From Desulfobacterales bacterium (GTDB taxonomy: Bacteria; Desulfobacterota; Desulfobacteria; Desulfobacterales; Desulfosalsimonadaceae): a DNA stretch of 36,959 nucleotides. Shown one piece after another: positions 17,314 through 25,856 of the stretch. A model generated the notes under the pieces. That model had not been told where the DNA came from. It was given only the letters and a program-made list of their open reading frames with translations, and ran no database searches. The stretch covers positions 1-36,959 of the forward strand of contig JAGYOX010000015.1 in the NCBI GenBank assembly GCA_018399235.1, given 5' to 3'. The translations under genes and the position numbers were made by a program. Positions within the stretch are counted from its first letter, which is position 1; every line of letters starts with the position of its first letter.

Positions 17314-18744
17314 ATGGAATTTGTCCCTGTCATCGGACTTGAGGTTCATGCCCAGCTAAAAACCCGGACCAAAATTTTCTGCAGTTGCTCCACCCGGTTC
17401 GGCGCCCCGCCCAACACGCACGTATGTCCCGTATGCCTCGGCATGCCCGGCGTGCTACCGGTTTTAAACCAGGCCGTCGTGGAATATGCCATGCGCATGG
17501 CACTGGCCACTGACTGCCGGATTGCCCCGGAAAGCCGGTTTGCCCGGAAAAACTATTTTTATCCGGACCTGCCCAAGGGGTACCAGATTTCCCAATATGA
17601 GCTGCCGATCGCTGAGCACGGCCATGTAAATATCACCCAACCGGATGGCAGCAAGAAAAAAATAGGCATCACCCGTATTCATATGGAAGAGGATGCCGGA
17701 AAACTCATCCATGATCCGGATCGCTCGATAAGCATGGTGGATTTCAACCGCACGGGCGTGCCGCTGATTGAGATCGTCAGCGAACCCGATATCGAATCCC
17801 CGGAGGAAGCCGGCGCCTACCTGCGCCAGCTACGCTCCATCGTGAGGTATCTGGGTATCAGTGACGGTAACATGGAGGAGGGTAGCTTCCGCTGTGATGC
17901 CAATGTCTCGGTGCGCCCAAAAGAAAGCGACAAACTGGGGACCCGCACCGAGCTAAAGAATCTCAACTCATTTAAGTTTGTGGAAAAGGCCCTGGCTTAC
18001 GAGATCAGCCGCCAGATCGGGGTGATTTCCGAAAACAGGGAAGTCATCCAGGAAACCCGCCTTTGGGATACGGCCAAGCATCGGACATTTTCCATGAGGA
18101 GCAAAGAGGAGGCCCATGATTACCGATATTTTCCGGATCCGGACCTGGTTCCCTTACAAATTGACGATGCGTGGGTTTCCCGGATCAAAGCGGATCTGCC
18201 GGAGCTTCCGGATCAGCGAAAAGAACGGTTTATGGATCAATTCGAACTTCCGGCCTATGATGCGGATGTCTTGACGTCATCCAGGGAACTGGCGGATTAT
18301 TTTGAGACCTGTGTCAGGCAGGTGGCAAACCCCAAGCTGGTGAGCAACTGGGTAATGGGAAATCTTTTGGGGCTATTGAACGCGGAAGGCAAAACCATCG
18401 AAGAGACGCCGATATCCGCCGGGCAAATGGCCGAACTTTTAAAGTTGCTCAATGACGATGTCATCAGCGGCAAAATAGCAAAGACCGTTTTTGACGAAAT
18501 GGTGGAATCCGGAAAATCCGCGAAGGCCATTGTTGAAGAAAAAGGCCTTGTCCAGGTAACGGATGCTTCGGCTATTGAAGCCGTGGTCGATGCGGTAATC
18601 TCGGGACGTCCGGATGAGGTGGAAGCCTATAAGGCGGGGAAAAAGAAGCTTATGGGGTTTTTCGTGGGCCAGGTGATGAAGGAAACCCAAGGAAAGGCCA
18701 ATCCCCAGGTAGTCAACCGGATCTTAAAGGAAAAACTGGGATAA
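17314..18744 (+). CDS. gatB: Asp-tRNA(Asn)/Glu-tRNA(Gln) amidotransferase subunit B
   Basis: GatB binds the mischarged tRNA and, with ATP, phosphorylates its Glu or Asp side chain before ammonia arrives from GatA. The 476-residue length is normal. The N terminus [18 protein letters not shown] is diagnostic, and the zinc ligands C23, C25, C38 and C41 (CSC... VCPVC) are all present. The segment [12 protein letters not shown] and the phrase [16 protein letters not shown] are conserved family stretches. The C-terminal YqeY-like tail domain (about 330-476) is complete and ends [16 protein letters not shown]. Its partners gatC and gatA are 5-8 kb away on the other strand, so the three subunits must be balanced from two transcripts. 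A DUF2889 gene follows 9 bp later. Confidence 0.97.
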   Translation: MEFVPVIGLEVHAQLKTRTKIFCSCSTRFGAPPNTHVCPVCLGMPGVLPVLNQAVVEYAMRMALATDCRIAPESRFARKNYFYPDLPKGYQISQYELPIAEHGHVNITQPDGSKKKIGITRIHMEEDAGKLIHDPDRSISMVDFNRTGVPLIEIVSEPDIESPEEAGAYLRQLRSIVRYLGISDGNMEEGSFRCDANVSVRPKESDKLGTRTELKNLNSFKFVEKALAYEISRQIGVISENREVIQETRLWDTAKHRTFSMRSKEEAHDYRYFPDPDLVPLQIDDAWVSRIKADLPELPDQRKERFMDQFELPAYDADVLTSSRELADYFETCVRQVANPKLVSNWVMGNLLGLLNAEGKTIEETPISAGQMAELLKLLNDDVISGKIAKTVFDEMVESGKSAKAIVEEKGLVQVTDASAIEAVVDAVISGRPDEVEAYKAGKKKLMGFFVGQVMKETQGKANPQVVNRILKEKLG

Positions 18745-18753
18745 GGGGGGCGC

Positions 18754-19317
18754 ATGGCGATAGAGAAACAACCTGCAGATCGGAAGATACACACCAGGGG
18801 AATTGATATTACCACCTATCTCAGCGATTATGATGCGGTTATTGTCGAAGGCCGGCTGACGGATAATCGTTATAAGTCAACATATTATTTGAGCGGAGAC
18901 ATGCGGCCGCCGGGTACAGTCCATGAGATGGTGATCCGAATGAGGGTGGCCGGGCCGGACCTGACTATCGAGGATATTGATGTGGCCATGGATACCGTTC
19001 CCCGGAAGGAATGCCGGGAGACCCTGAACTCCTTAATGCCCGTCAAGGGCATGCAAATAAAGGCCGGATTCACCGAAGAGGTGAAGGCCAGGGTGGGCGG
19101 TCCCAAAGGATGCACCCACCTGGTGGCGCTGTTGTTGGCCATGGCGCCGGCCGCAGTTCAGGGTGCCTGGGCCGCCATGGCCCAATCCCCTCTGGTCCCC
19201 GGCCAATATTCTGATAAGGCCCTTGAGATATTAGAGGATACCTGCTGGCTATGGCGTTCCGAAGGGCCGTTAATGCAGGATCTCCGGCAGAAGCTGTCAC
19301 GTTTTGATGAAGAATAG
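18754..19317 (+). CDS. DUF2889 family protein
   Basis: This 187-residue cytoplasmic protein matches the DUF2889 type, recognised by the segment GPKGCTHLVALLLAMAPAAV (115-134) and by IHTRGIDITTYLSDYDAVIVEG near the N terminus. No catalytic motif is apparent, and the family has no established function. A purine-rich GGGGGG stretch just before the ATG can act as ribosome site. It lies 9 bp after gatB and is the last gene before a repeat-rich spacer shared with a convergent minus-strand gene. Confidence 0.8.
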   Translation: MAIEKQPADRKIHTRGIDITTYLSDYDAVIVEGRLTDNRYKSTYYLSGDMRPPGTVHEMVIRMRVAGPDLTIEDIDVAMDTVPRKECRETLNSLMPVKGMQIKAGFTEEVKARVGGPKGCTHLVALLLAMAPAAVQGAWAAMAQSPLVPGQYSDKALEILEDTCWLWRSEGPLMQDLRQKLSRFDEE

Positions 19318-19338
19318 CCTCTAAGGAACTTAATCGTA

Positions 19339-19369
19339 AAAAATACCGCGTCAGCGGAATAAATTGCTT
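19339..19369 (+). repeat. 31-bp direct repeat, copy 1
   Basis: This copy is identical over 31 bases to the copy at 19474-19504. Its core CCGCGTCAGCGG is a small hairpin (CCGC/GCGG with a GTCA loop). It is flanked by two copies of AAGGAACTT (19323-19331 and 19372-19380). It lies between converging genes. Confidence 0.9.
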
Positions 19370-19382
19370 CCAAGGAACTTCG

Positions 19383-19413
19383 GGTATTAGGTATTAGGTA
19401 TTGGGTATTGGGT
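19383..19413 (+). repeat. Tandem heptamer GGTATTA/G, four copies plus GGT
   Basis: Four successive 7-bp units (two GGTATTA, two GGTATTG) and a partial fifth are visible. They lie inside the interval bounded by the two 31-bp repeats. A short duplication, AGTGCCTC/AGTGCCTT, lies at 19431-19446. Confidence 0.9.
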
Positions 19414-19473
19414 TAAAAAATCAAAAGCTTAGTGCCTCAGTGCCTTTAATCTGTCGCAAACGTTCCTTTCTGC

Positions 19474-19504
19474 AAAAATACCGCGTCAGCGGAATAAATT
19501 GCTT
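19474..19504 (+). repeat. 31-bp direct repeat, copy 2
   Basis: This is the second identical copy, 135 bp after the first. It ends one base before the stop codon of the ABC permease gene. GTTCCTT at 19462-19468, the complement of AAGGAAC, lies just ahead of it. On the minus strand the hairpin would be followed by TATTTTT, so it might also act as a weak terminator for the permease transcript. Confidence 0.9.
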
Positions 19505-19505
19505 T

Positions 19506-21194
19506 TTACGAAGCCCTCGCCAGGCGATCATGGCCGTACTTCATGGGATAGAAAATGGCTGCGGCGGTGAGCAGCAGAATCGATCCGAAGGATACGAAGA
19601 TCCACAGCCAGTCCGTTGCTCGAAGCCCGTTTCCCAAAACGCCGGCCATGAAAACCCGGTAGACCGGGCCGGCTTCAATCACCACTACCGCCATAATATA
19701 TCCCGCGGAAATAAACATAAAGATCAGCCCGCCAAAGCTTGTCACCGACTGTGCGGGATTCTCCGAGTTAAAGTCCGGAAACGCCGCCCCCAGGCCGATT
19801 CCAAGTGAGACCACCGCTGGCACGACAAAAAGGATGGTGGCAAGGGAAAGCGCCATCATAAACGGAGTCACTGCCAAAAGCAGGTTGGTTGCCACGATCA
19901 GAAGCTCGGTCAGAATCAAAAGGGGGATAAGATAAATGAAAAATTTGATCCACAAAAAGCTTTTAAGCGAAATCGGAGACGACCGGACTATCCAGAAAGC
20001 CTCGCCCTCAATACTCACCGCTGGAAACGCAAACCGGGCGGTGATGGCGGTCAATACAAGGGCGGCAAGCCCCATGTTTAAAAATGAGAGCAGGTTCTGC
20101 AGATAGACCGTTTTAATGGGAGCCCGCTCCAGGGGGAGCACCTTAAAATTATAGAGATAAATCACAATCAGGGCAAGGATCAGGAAAATTTGGGACCATT
20201 GGGTCTGATCCCGGAAAAAGGTTTTGCACTCTTTTGCCAGGTAGGCGGCAACGGGCCGGGGCAATATTGAGCGCCCGGGCCTGTAAAATCCGTCGTCCTT
20301 TGGTTTTCTCAGCGGCTGGCGGGCGGTCTGGCTTTTGGATACCCCTTTGAAATAGACGACATCGGCAATGATTATGGCAACAAAAATTGCAACTCCCGTA
20401 CTGAATAGCAGGAGGCCGCCGTTTAAGAGGGACGCGCCAAGGGTTTTGGTCAATACGGCGCGGATGGCATTAAATGCCCAGGTCGTCGGCAGAAACGGCG
20501 AAGACGGCGTCTCGAGCAATTTAAGATAGATCATGACCGTACTAAAGGCTTCAGGGTCGACCAGCCGTTCGGGACGGATCAACCGGAAGGCGAAATAAAG
20601 AAGGATAAACAAAAGCAGCCCAAGAAATACGAAGATGGTTTTGATCCGGCCCGGGGGTATAGCCATCACCGCCATCATAACGGCGATGGCGCTTAAAAGA
20701 GAGGCCAGAAGCGAGAGCAGAACAAGCGCTGCCCCCATTACCAGTAACCCGTAAATAAAATCAGCTGCTCCGGCTGAATAAACGATGCCGTAAGCAATCA
20801 ATACCGGCAGCGTATAAACAATAATCATCCAGGAACTATCCAGGGCGGTTTCAATCCAGCGGGCCGTAAATATTTTATAGCTGGATATCGGCATGGAATG
20901 GACCAGCTGCAGATCCTTGCTGAGATATAGCTTGGAAAGGGCGGTCAGCAGACTGCTGAAGATAAGCAGGGCAAAACAAATAATCAGCACCATGGAGAGA
21001 AGCTTCCAGGCCAGGATATCACCCAATTCTTCAATGCTTTGAAAATAGATCAGCAGGCGATAAGAGATGCCGAACAGACCGCCCCAAAAGGCAATGCCGA
21101 GAAGGCCGAATACAAGAATCCGGAGGAGGTTGATATCGCTTTTGTTCCGGATGGATAGGATCCGGGGGCTCAGTAATGTCCGGATCGTCCCCAT
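19506..21194 (-). CDS. ABC transporter permease (ABC-2 type, multi-pass)
   Basis: This 562-residue membrane protein has roughly a dozen hydrophobic segments, in two blocks separated by a charged loop (about 275-310, rich in K, R and Q). It is the membrane half of the transporter whose ATPase is encoded just upstream, with a 5-bp gap. A ribosome site AAGGA lies within the end of the ATPase gene. The sequence resembles large exporter-type permeases of the ABC-2 kind; its cargo cannot be predicted. It is the last gene of the long minus-strand block, and its stop adjoins a 31-bp repeat. Confidence 0.85.
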   Translation of the reverse strand: MGTIRTLLSPRILSIRNKSDINLLRILVFGLLGIAFWGGLFGISYRLLIYFQSIEELGDILAWKLLSMVLIICFALLIFSSLLTALSKLYLSKDLQLVHSMPISSYKIFTARWIETALDSSWMIIVYTLPVLIAYGIVYSAGAADFIYGLLVMGAALVLLSLLASLLSAIAVMMAVMAIPPGRIKTIFVFLGLLLFILLYFAFRLIRPERLVDPEAFSTVMIYLKLLETPSSPFLPTTWAFNAIRAVLTKTLGASLLNGGLLLFSTGVAIFVAIIIADVVYFKGVSKSQTARQPLRKPKDDGFYRPGRSILPRPVAAYLAKECKTFFRDQTQWSQIFLILALIVIYLYNFKVLPLERAPIKTVYLQNLLSFLNMGLAALVLTAITARFAFPAVSIEGEAFWIVRSSPISLKSFLWIKFFIYLIPLLILTELLIVATNLLLAVTPFMMALSLATILFVVPAVVSLGIGLGAAFPDFNSENPAQSVTSFGGLIFMFISAGYIMAVVVIEAGPVYRVFMAGVLGNGLRATDWLWIFVSFGSILLLTAAAIFYPMKYGHDRLARAS

Positions 21195-21199
21195 GGCAT

Positions 21200-21961
21200 T
21201 TAATCCTTCGATATTTGAGAGTATTGGGCACCCAATTGCTCCTCTTGGGTGATTTTGAGGAACACGGCTTCCAGGTCATCTTCAGAGGCATTGGCCTGGA
21301 TTTTCAGGTCATCCAGCGTACCCGTGGCTATCAGTCGGCCGTTGTGGATAATCCCGATCCGGTCGCACAAATCCTGTGCAATGCTCAGGGTGTGGGTGGA
21401 GATAAAAAAACTGACCCCTTCTGCGGCAAGTTTTTGGAACAGTTTTTTGACCATTCGGATGCCTGCCGGGTCAAGCCCTACCATTGGCTCATCTACGATG
21501 ATCACTGTCGGGTCGTGGAGGATGGCGGCCGCCATGATTAGCCGCTGCTTCATACCGTGGGAATACGCTTCGATCAGCTCATTCTTCCAATCCAGCAGGG
21601 AAAAACGCTCCAGCATGGCGTGGGCGGTATCGGAGAAACTCTCTTGGTCGACGCCATAGAGATCCGCCGTAAATTTCAGAAATTCCATACCGGTCAGCTT
21701 TTCATACAGATACGGACGGTCGGGGATGAATCCGATGATCTGCTTGGCTTTCTCCGGGAACCGGCCCATATTAATGCCGTTTATTTCAACCCTCCCGCTG
21801 TCCGGGGCAATCAAGCCGCCCATCATTTTGATGGTTGTGGTTTTGCCTGCACCGTTTGGCCCGATGAATCCGAATATAATACCTTTAGCAACTGACAGGC
21901 TGAGGCGGTCGACTGCCACGGTCCGTCCGTAGCGTTTGGTCAGATTCTTCAACTCGATCAT
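21200..21961 (-). CDS. ABC transporter ATP-binding protein
   Basis: This 253-residue ATPase powers the adjacent permease. The start is taken at the ATG at 21961 (MIELKNLTKRYG), the normal N terminus of the family; the open frame runs 52 codons further up into mutL but that part is mutL in another frame. Walker A is GPNGAGKTT (34-42). The signature is YSHGMKQR, a known variant of LSGGQ in exporter ATPases of this group. Walker B is VIIVDEPMVGLD, followed by a switch histidine in STHT. The gene starts four bases after the mutL stop and ends five bases before the permease, so the three are translated as a unit. Confidence 0.93.
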   Translation of the reverse strand: MIELKNLTKRYGRTVAVDRLSLSVAKGIIFGFIGPNGAGKTTTIKMMGGLIAPDSGRVEINGINMGRFPEKAKQIIGFIPDRPYLYEKLTGMEFLKFTADLYGVDQESFSDTAHAMLERFSLLDWKNELIEAYSHGMKQRLIMAAAILHDPTVIIVDEPMVGLDPAGIRMVKKLFQKLAAEGVSFFISTHTLSIAQDLCDRIGIIHNGRLIATGTLDDLKIQANASEDDLEAVFLKITQEEQLGAQYSQISKD

Positions 21962-21965
21962 AGGG

Positions 21966-23819
21966 TCACAGGGTTCTCCGGAAGCGCTTTTCCAGCGACT
22001 CAATCGGCCATTGGATGAGCGTGGGCCGACCATGGGGGCAGTGATAGGGGTTTTCGCATTGATCAAGCTGCTCCAGAATAGCCTTGATTTCTTTTTCTGA
22101 CAACGCCTGGTTTGCACGGATCGCTCCGTGGCAGGCCATTAAAATGAGACATTGTTCAATGGTTTCATCAAGGCCGGGGGCATATTCGGAATCGACTATG
22201 GTTTCAGCAATTTCAGTGATCAGCGCCCGGGCCGATTTTTCGGAAATAATGGCCGGCAGGGATTTAACGATGAAGGTGTTGCCGCCGAACGGCTCAATGG
22301 TAATCCCCATAGCGACCAAATCCGGGATCATTTTGGAAATAACGGCGCTTTCCCGGTAATTGAGCTCGATGGTTTCCGGGATCAAAAGCGACTGGCTGGG
22401 ATGGACCCCAGCTTTCCGCCGTTGTTTTAAGAGCTTCTCATAGACGATCCGTTCATGTGCCGCGTGCTGGTCAATCATGTATAGGGCGCTTTCGGATTCA
22501 CAGATAATATAGGTGTTGTGAAACTGTCCGATGACGGCCATCTGCGAAAACGCCGGCTGCTGCCACAGCTTGGCCTGTTCACCGGACGGCGGCTTTGATT
22601 CGCCGATATCAGATATAACCCCGTTTTTTATAGGGTCCATTTCATTGTCAGCCGGTTGGCCGGGTTGGGTCTTAATGCCGGCCGGTTTTCGCATTTCCGG
22701 TATCGTTGGGTCGAAAGGGGATTCAGGAAAGGTCTTCGCCGTATCTTTTTGAGGAAAGGGCCCCGGACTTTTTTCCGGAAATACTAGCGGCTCTTCAACG
22801 CGAGGCTGGGGGGGCGCCTGCACCTGCCACCCAGGGGGCTGAAGGGTCTCCGATATAGCGTTTTTAATCGCCTGAAAAAGTGCCCTTTGATTGGAAAATC
22901 GGACTTCATGTTTGGTGGGATGGACATTGACATCCACCTCCGCCGGCGGGAGCGAGAGAAAAAGAACCCCTACCGGATATCGCCCTTTCATCAGGCGGCC
23001 CTTGTATCCGTCCAGTATGGCGTAATAAATGCCGCGGTTCCGGATGAACCGCCCGTTGACATAGATGTAGATTTTTTGGGATGTGCTTCGGGTAATGCCC
23101 GGATCCGATATCCATCCAGTGACAGAGGTATATGAGCCCTTGAGCGATACCGGATATAATCCGGAGCGAAATTCGCGGCCCAGAACATCCACAATCCGGT
23201 CAAGCGGGTCATTGACCGACGGCCAGTTTTTGAGCATCCGGTCGTTGTGAACCAGGCGGAACTGGATATCCTTCCAGGCAAGGGCGATGGATGTGACCGC
23301 ATCGGAAATATGACCCATCTCTGTATTGACGGTCTTTAAAAATTTCCGCCGGGCCGGGGTATTGAAAAACAATTGCTCGGCCGATATCATTGTACCCGGT
23401 GGCGCCCCGGTTTCATCGACCTGCTTGGTTTTACCGCCTTCTACGTAGATTCGCGTTGCTGTATTTGACTGTTCATCATTGGTGGTGAGGGTGAATTTTG
23501 ATACAGCGGCAATGCTGGGCAGTGCTTCGCCCCGAAAACCCAGGGTAGAAATTGTATGAAGGTCCGGATCGCTGTAAATTTTACTGGTGGCGTAACGCTC
23601 AATGGCTAAAAGTGCATCATCACGGCCCATCCCCGACCCGTTGTCCGAGACCCGGATCATGGATCGGCCGCCTTGGCTGATCTCTACGGTGATCCGGGAA
23701 CTGCCGGCGTCGATGGCATTTTCCACAAGTTCCTTTACAACCGATGCGGGCCGTTCCACCACCTCGCCTGCGGCGATTTTGTTGGAAAGGATTTCAGGCA
23801 GGATTTTGATTTTGGACAT
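21966..23819 (-). CDS. mutL: DNA mismatch repair protein MutL
   Basis: MutL links mismatch recognition by MutS to strand incision. The 617 residues carry a complete GHKL ATPase: VVKELVENAIDAG (E33, N37), DNGSGMG (59-65) and YATSKI, with FRGEALPSI in between. A proline-rich linker (about 340-420) follows. The C-terminal dimer domain has the endonuclease signature DQHA-xx-E-xxxx-E beginning at D450, plus the conserved CHGAIRA and CPHGRPT motifs near the end. It should therefore nick DNA itself, as expected in bacteria lacking MutH. It sits between the small unknown gene (17-bp gap) and the ABC ATPase. mutS is not in the window. Confidence 0.97.
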   Translation of the reverse strand: MSKIKILPEILSNKIAAGEVVERPASVVKELVENAIDAGSSRITVEISQGGRSMIRVSDNGSGMGRDDALLAIERYATSKIYSDPDLHTISTLGFRGEALPSIAAVSKFTLTTNDEQSNTATRIYVEGGKTKQVDETGAPPGTMISAEQLFFNTPARRKFLKTVNTEMGHISDAVTSIALAWKDIQFRLVHNDRMLKNWPSVNDPLDRIVDVLGREFRSGLYPVSLKGSYTSVTGWISDPGITRSTSQKIYIYVNGRFIRNRGIYYAILDGYKGRLMKGRYPVGVLFLSLPPAEVDVNVHPTKHEVRFSNQRALFQAIKNAISETLQPPGWQVQAPPQPRVEEPLVFPEKSPGPFPQKDTAKTFPESPFDPTIPEMRKPAGIKTQPGQPADNEMDPIKNGVISDIGESKPPSGEQAKLWQQPAFSQMAVIGQFHNTYIICESESALYMIDQHAAHERIVYEKLLKQRRKAGVHPSQSLLIPETIELNYRESAVISKMIPDLVAMGITIEPFGGNTFIVKSLPAIISEKSARALITEIAETIVDSEYAPGLDETIEQCLILMACHGAIRANQALSEKEIKAILEQLDQCENPYHCPHGRPTLIQWPIESLEKRFRRTL

Positions 23820-23836
23820 GGGTTTTCCATCTAGAG

Positions 23837-24016
23837 TTAAGTCTCATTGTCTCTTATAAACCGGTACAAAAACTCCTGGTCCTTAGGCGGCAGGTCAAAT
23901 TTTGCGCCGGCCTCTTCGACCAGCCGGGTGAGCGATTTGTCCGGTTCTTCCCGGCGCATTTCAGATATCCATTTAACGGCTTTGCGTAGATCTTCGCCTT
24001 CGGGTTGGATGCTCAT
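23837..24016 (-). CDS. Small acidic/basic protein of 59 residues, unknown function
   Basis: This short gene runs from an ATG at 24016 with a good AAAGGA site (24022-24027) to a TAA. It translates as MSIQPEGEDLRKAVKWISEM followed by a charged stretch (RREEPDKS), TRLVEEAGAKFDLPPKDQE and a C-terminal FLYRFIRDNET. It is probably all helical and soluble. It lies directly between the gatA stop (the ribosome site overlaps the gatA TGA region) and mutL, so the tight packing supports it as a real gene. I do not recognise a family and assign no function. Confidence 0.72.
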   Translation of the reverse strand: MSIQPEGEDLRKAVKWISEMRREEPDKSLTRLVEEAGAKFDLPPKDQEFLYRFIRDNET

Positions 24017-24026
24017 ATACGTCCTT

Positions 24027-25505
24027 TCATTTGTTCAAGGCTTTGGATAAGTGGGCCTTTTTTTGGTGAAAATCGGTTTGCCGCTCAAAAAAGTAGGCGG
24101 CGTTTAATATAGACGCCTCATCAAAATAGTTGCCCATAAGCTGAAGTCCGATGGGGAGCCCTTCAGCTGAGAAGCCGCACGGCACGGAAAGCCCCGGGAT
24201 ACCCGCCAGATTGGCAGAAATTGTAAAGATATCTGACAGATACATTCGCAAGGGGTCGTCGATGTTTTCCCCGATTTTAAAAGCCGGGGTTGGGGCAACC
24301 GGGGCCAGAATCACGTCGCAGGCGTCAAATGCGTTTTTAAAGTCCTGCTTGATCAGGGTGCGAACCTGAGACGCCTTTTTATAATAGGCATCGTAGTATC
24401 CGGCTGACAAGGCATAAGTGCCCAAGATAATCCGCCGCTGTACTTCCGCCCCGAACCCCAGGGATCGGGTATTTTTATACATATCAAGCAGCCCCTGGCT
24501 TTCCCGGCTCCTGAAGCCGTATTTTACGCCGTCATACCGGGCAAGGTTGGAGCTTGCCTCGGCTGGGGCGATGAGGTAATAGGCGGCTACCGCATAGTCG
24601 GTATGGGGAAGGGTTATTTCCACAAAGTCCGCGCCTGCGTTCTTAAATACGGACATGGCATTGTCAATGGCAGTGCCGACCGATTCGGAAATTCCGGTGG
24701 AGGTGTGGTATTCTTTAGGGATGCCGATTGTTAGACCTTTAATATCGTCGGTTAACGCTTTGACATAGTCGGGTACGGGCTGGTCAACCGAGGTGGAATC
24801 CCTTGGATCGTAGCCGGCGATTATATTGAGCAGGATTGCCGCATCAGTGACATCTTTGGCAAGAGGACCAATCTGGTCCAGGGACGAGGCAAATGCCACC
24901 AGCCCGAATCTGGATACCCGGCCATAGGTCGGCTTAATTCCGACAACCCCGCAGTGGGAGGCCGGCTGGCGAATCGAGCCGCCGGTATCCGAGCCCAACG
25001 AACCCAGGCACATCTCTGCCGCCACGCTGGCCGCAGATCCTCCGCTGGAGCCGCCCGGCACCCGGGAGAGATCCCAAGGATTTTTGGTTGGCTTGATTCC
25101 GGAGTTTTCCGTTGAAGAGCCCATGGCAAATTCATCCATATTAACTTTTCCCACCATGACCGCGCCGGCGGCATTCAGTTTATCCATTACCGTGGCATTG
25201 TAAGGGGGATAAAAGCTTTCCAGCATTCGGGAGGCGCAAGTGGTTCTGATCCCTTTTGTGCAGATAAGGTCTTTGATGGATAGGGGGATACCGGCAAGAA
25301 ACCCTGCATTCCCTTGGGCGATCATTTTGTCTGCGGCTATGGCTCTTTTTTTTGCCGCCTCCTTGGTCACCGTGATATAGGCATCCACCAATGGCTCTAC
25401 GTCATCAATGCGCTCAAGGATGGCGTCAGTGAGTTCGACTGCCGAAATTTCCTTTTTTTTAATCAGGATAGCAGCTTCGTGGATGGTCAGCGCATGGGCT
25501 TCCAT
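24027..25505 (-). CDS. gatA: Asp-tRNA(Asn)/Glu-tRNA(Gln) amidotransferase subunit A
   Basis: GatA releases ammonia from glutamine for the GatB site. This 492-residue amidase has the full Ser-cisSer-Lys triad: K78 in LSIKDL, S153 in the glycine-rich [11 protein letters not shown], and nucleophile S177 in [10 protein letters not shown]. These match the S. aureus positions with a shift of one. The rest, including [20 protein letters not shown] and the C-terminal [15 protein letters not shown], is typical. It starts 14 bp after the gatC stop. Presence of GatCAB implies that Gln-tRNA or Asn-tRNA (or both) is made by the indirect route, though the synthetases that decide this are not here. Confidence 0.97.
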   Translation of the reverse strand: MEAHALTIHEAAILIKKKEISAVELTDAILERIDDVEPLVDAYITVTKEAAKKRAIAADKMIAQGNAGFLAGIPLSIKDLICTKGIRTTCASRMLESFYPPYNATVMDKLNAAGAVMVGKVNMDEFAMGSSTENSGIKPTKNPWDLSRVPGGSSGGSAASVAAEMCLGSLGSDTGGSIRQPASHCGVVGIKPTYGRVSRFGLVAFASSLDQIGPLAKDVTDAAILLNIIAGYDPRDSTSVDQPVPDYVKALTDDIKGLTIGIPKEYHTSTGISESVGTAIDNAMSVFKNAGADFVEITLPHTDYAVAAYYLIAPAEASSNLARYDGVKYGFRSRESQGLLDMYKNTRSLGFGAEVQRRIILGTYALSAGYYDAYYKKASQVRTLIKQDFKNAFDACDVILAPVAPTPAFKIGENIDDPLRMYLSDIFTISANLAGIPGLSVPCGFSAEGLPIGLQLMGNYFDEASILNAAYFFERQTDFHQKKAHLSKALNK

Positions 25506-25519
25506 TGGTATCGGCTCCT

Positions 25520-25807
25520 TTATTCGATCACTTTCGGCACAATAAAATGGCCGTCTTCGGCCTTCGGCGCATTGGCGATGGCGTCATTCCGATCCAGGTG
25601 GCGGGTGGTTTCATCCTTGCGAAAGGCATTGGCCGTTTCAATCGCATGGGCGGTTGGCAGCACCTCAGACGTATCCACGCGGTTAAGATTTTCAACATAC
25701 TCGAGAATGCTGCCGAGCTGCTCGGCGAAAGTTTCCACATCGTCATCATCAATAGTCAGCCGGGCCAGATTGGCCACGTATAAAACCTCTTCCCTGGATA
25801 TTTTCAT
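25520..25807 (-). CDS. gatC: Asp-tRNA(Asn)/Glu-tRNA(Gln) amidotransferase subunit C
   Basis: GatC is the small belt protein that stabilises the GatA-GatB complex. I start it at the ATG at 25807 ([17 protein letters not shown]), giving 95 residues, the usual size. An AAGGAA site lies just upstream, whereas the longer frame with MAKYKELT has none. Conserved features are the N-terminal helix [12 protein letters not shown], the middle [16 protein letters not shown] and the C-terminal motif with LRxD-like [11 protein letters not shown], ending [11 protein letters not shown]. It lies 49 bp after the SPOR-domain gene. Confidence 0.95.
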   Translation of the reverse strand: MKISREEVLYVANLARLTIDDDDVETFAEQLGSILEYVENLNRVDTSEVLPTAHAIETANAFRKDETTRHLDRNDAIANAPKAEDGHFIVPKVIE

Positions 25808-25856
25808 TGTCAATTCCTTGTATTTTGCCATTCCAAAACGCGTTTTTAAAACTTTA

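Noticed and set aside
19339-19504. Two-copy direct repeat as a minimal CRISPR array
   Set aside because: There are only two copies, the interval between them is 104 bp and itself repetitive, and no cas genes are present.
21200-21961. Non-canonical ABC signature SHGMKQR
   Set aside because: This variant is frequent in exporter-type ATPases of this group and is not unusual.
21962-22117. 52-residue N-terminal extension of the ABC ATPase
   Set aside because: This frame is inside mutL. The ATG at 21961 gives the family's standard N terminus, just after the mutL stop.
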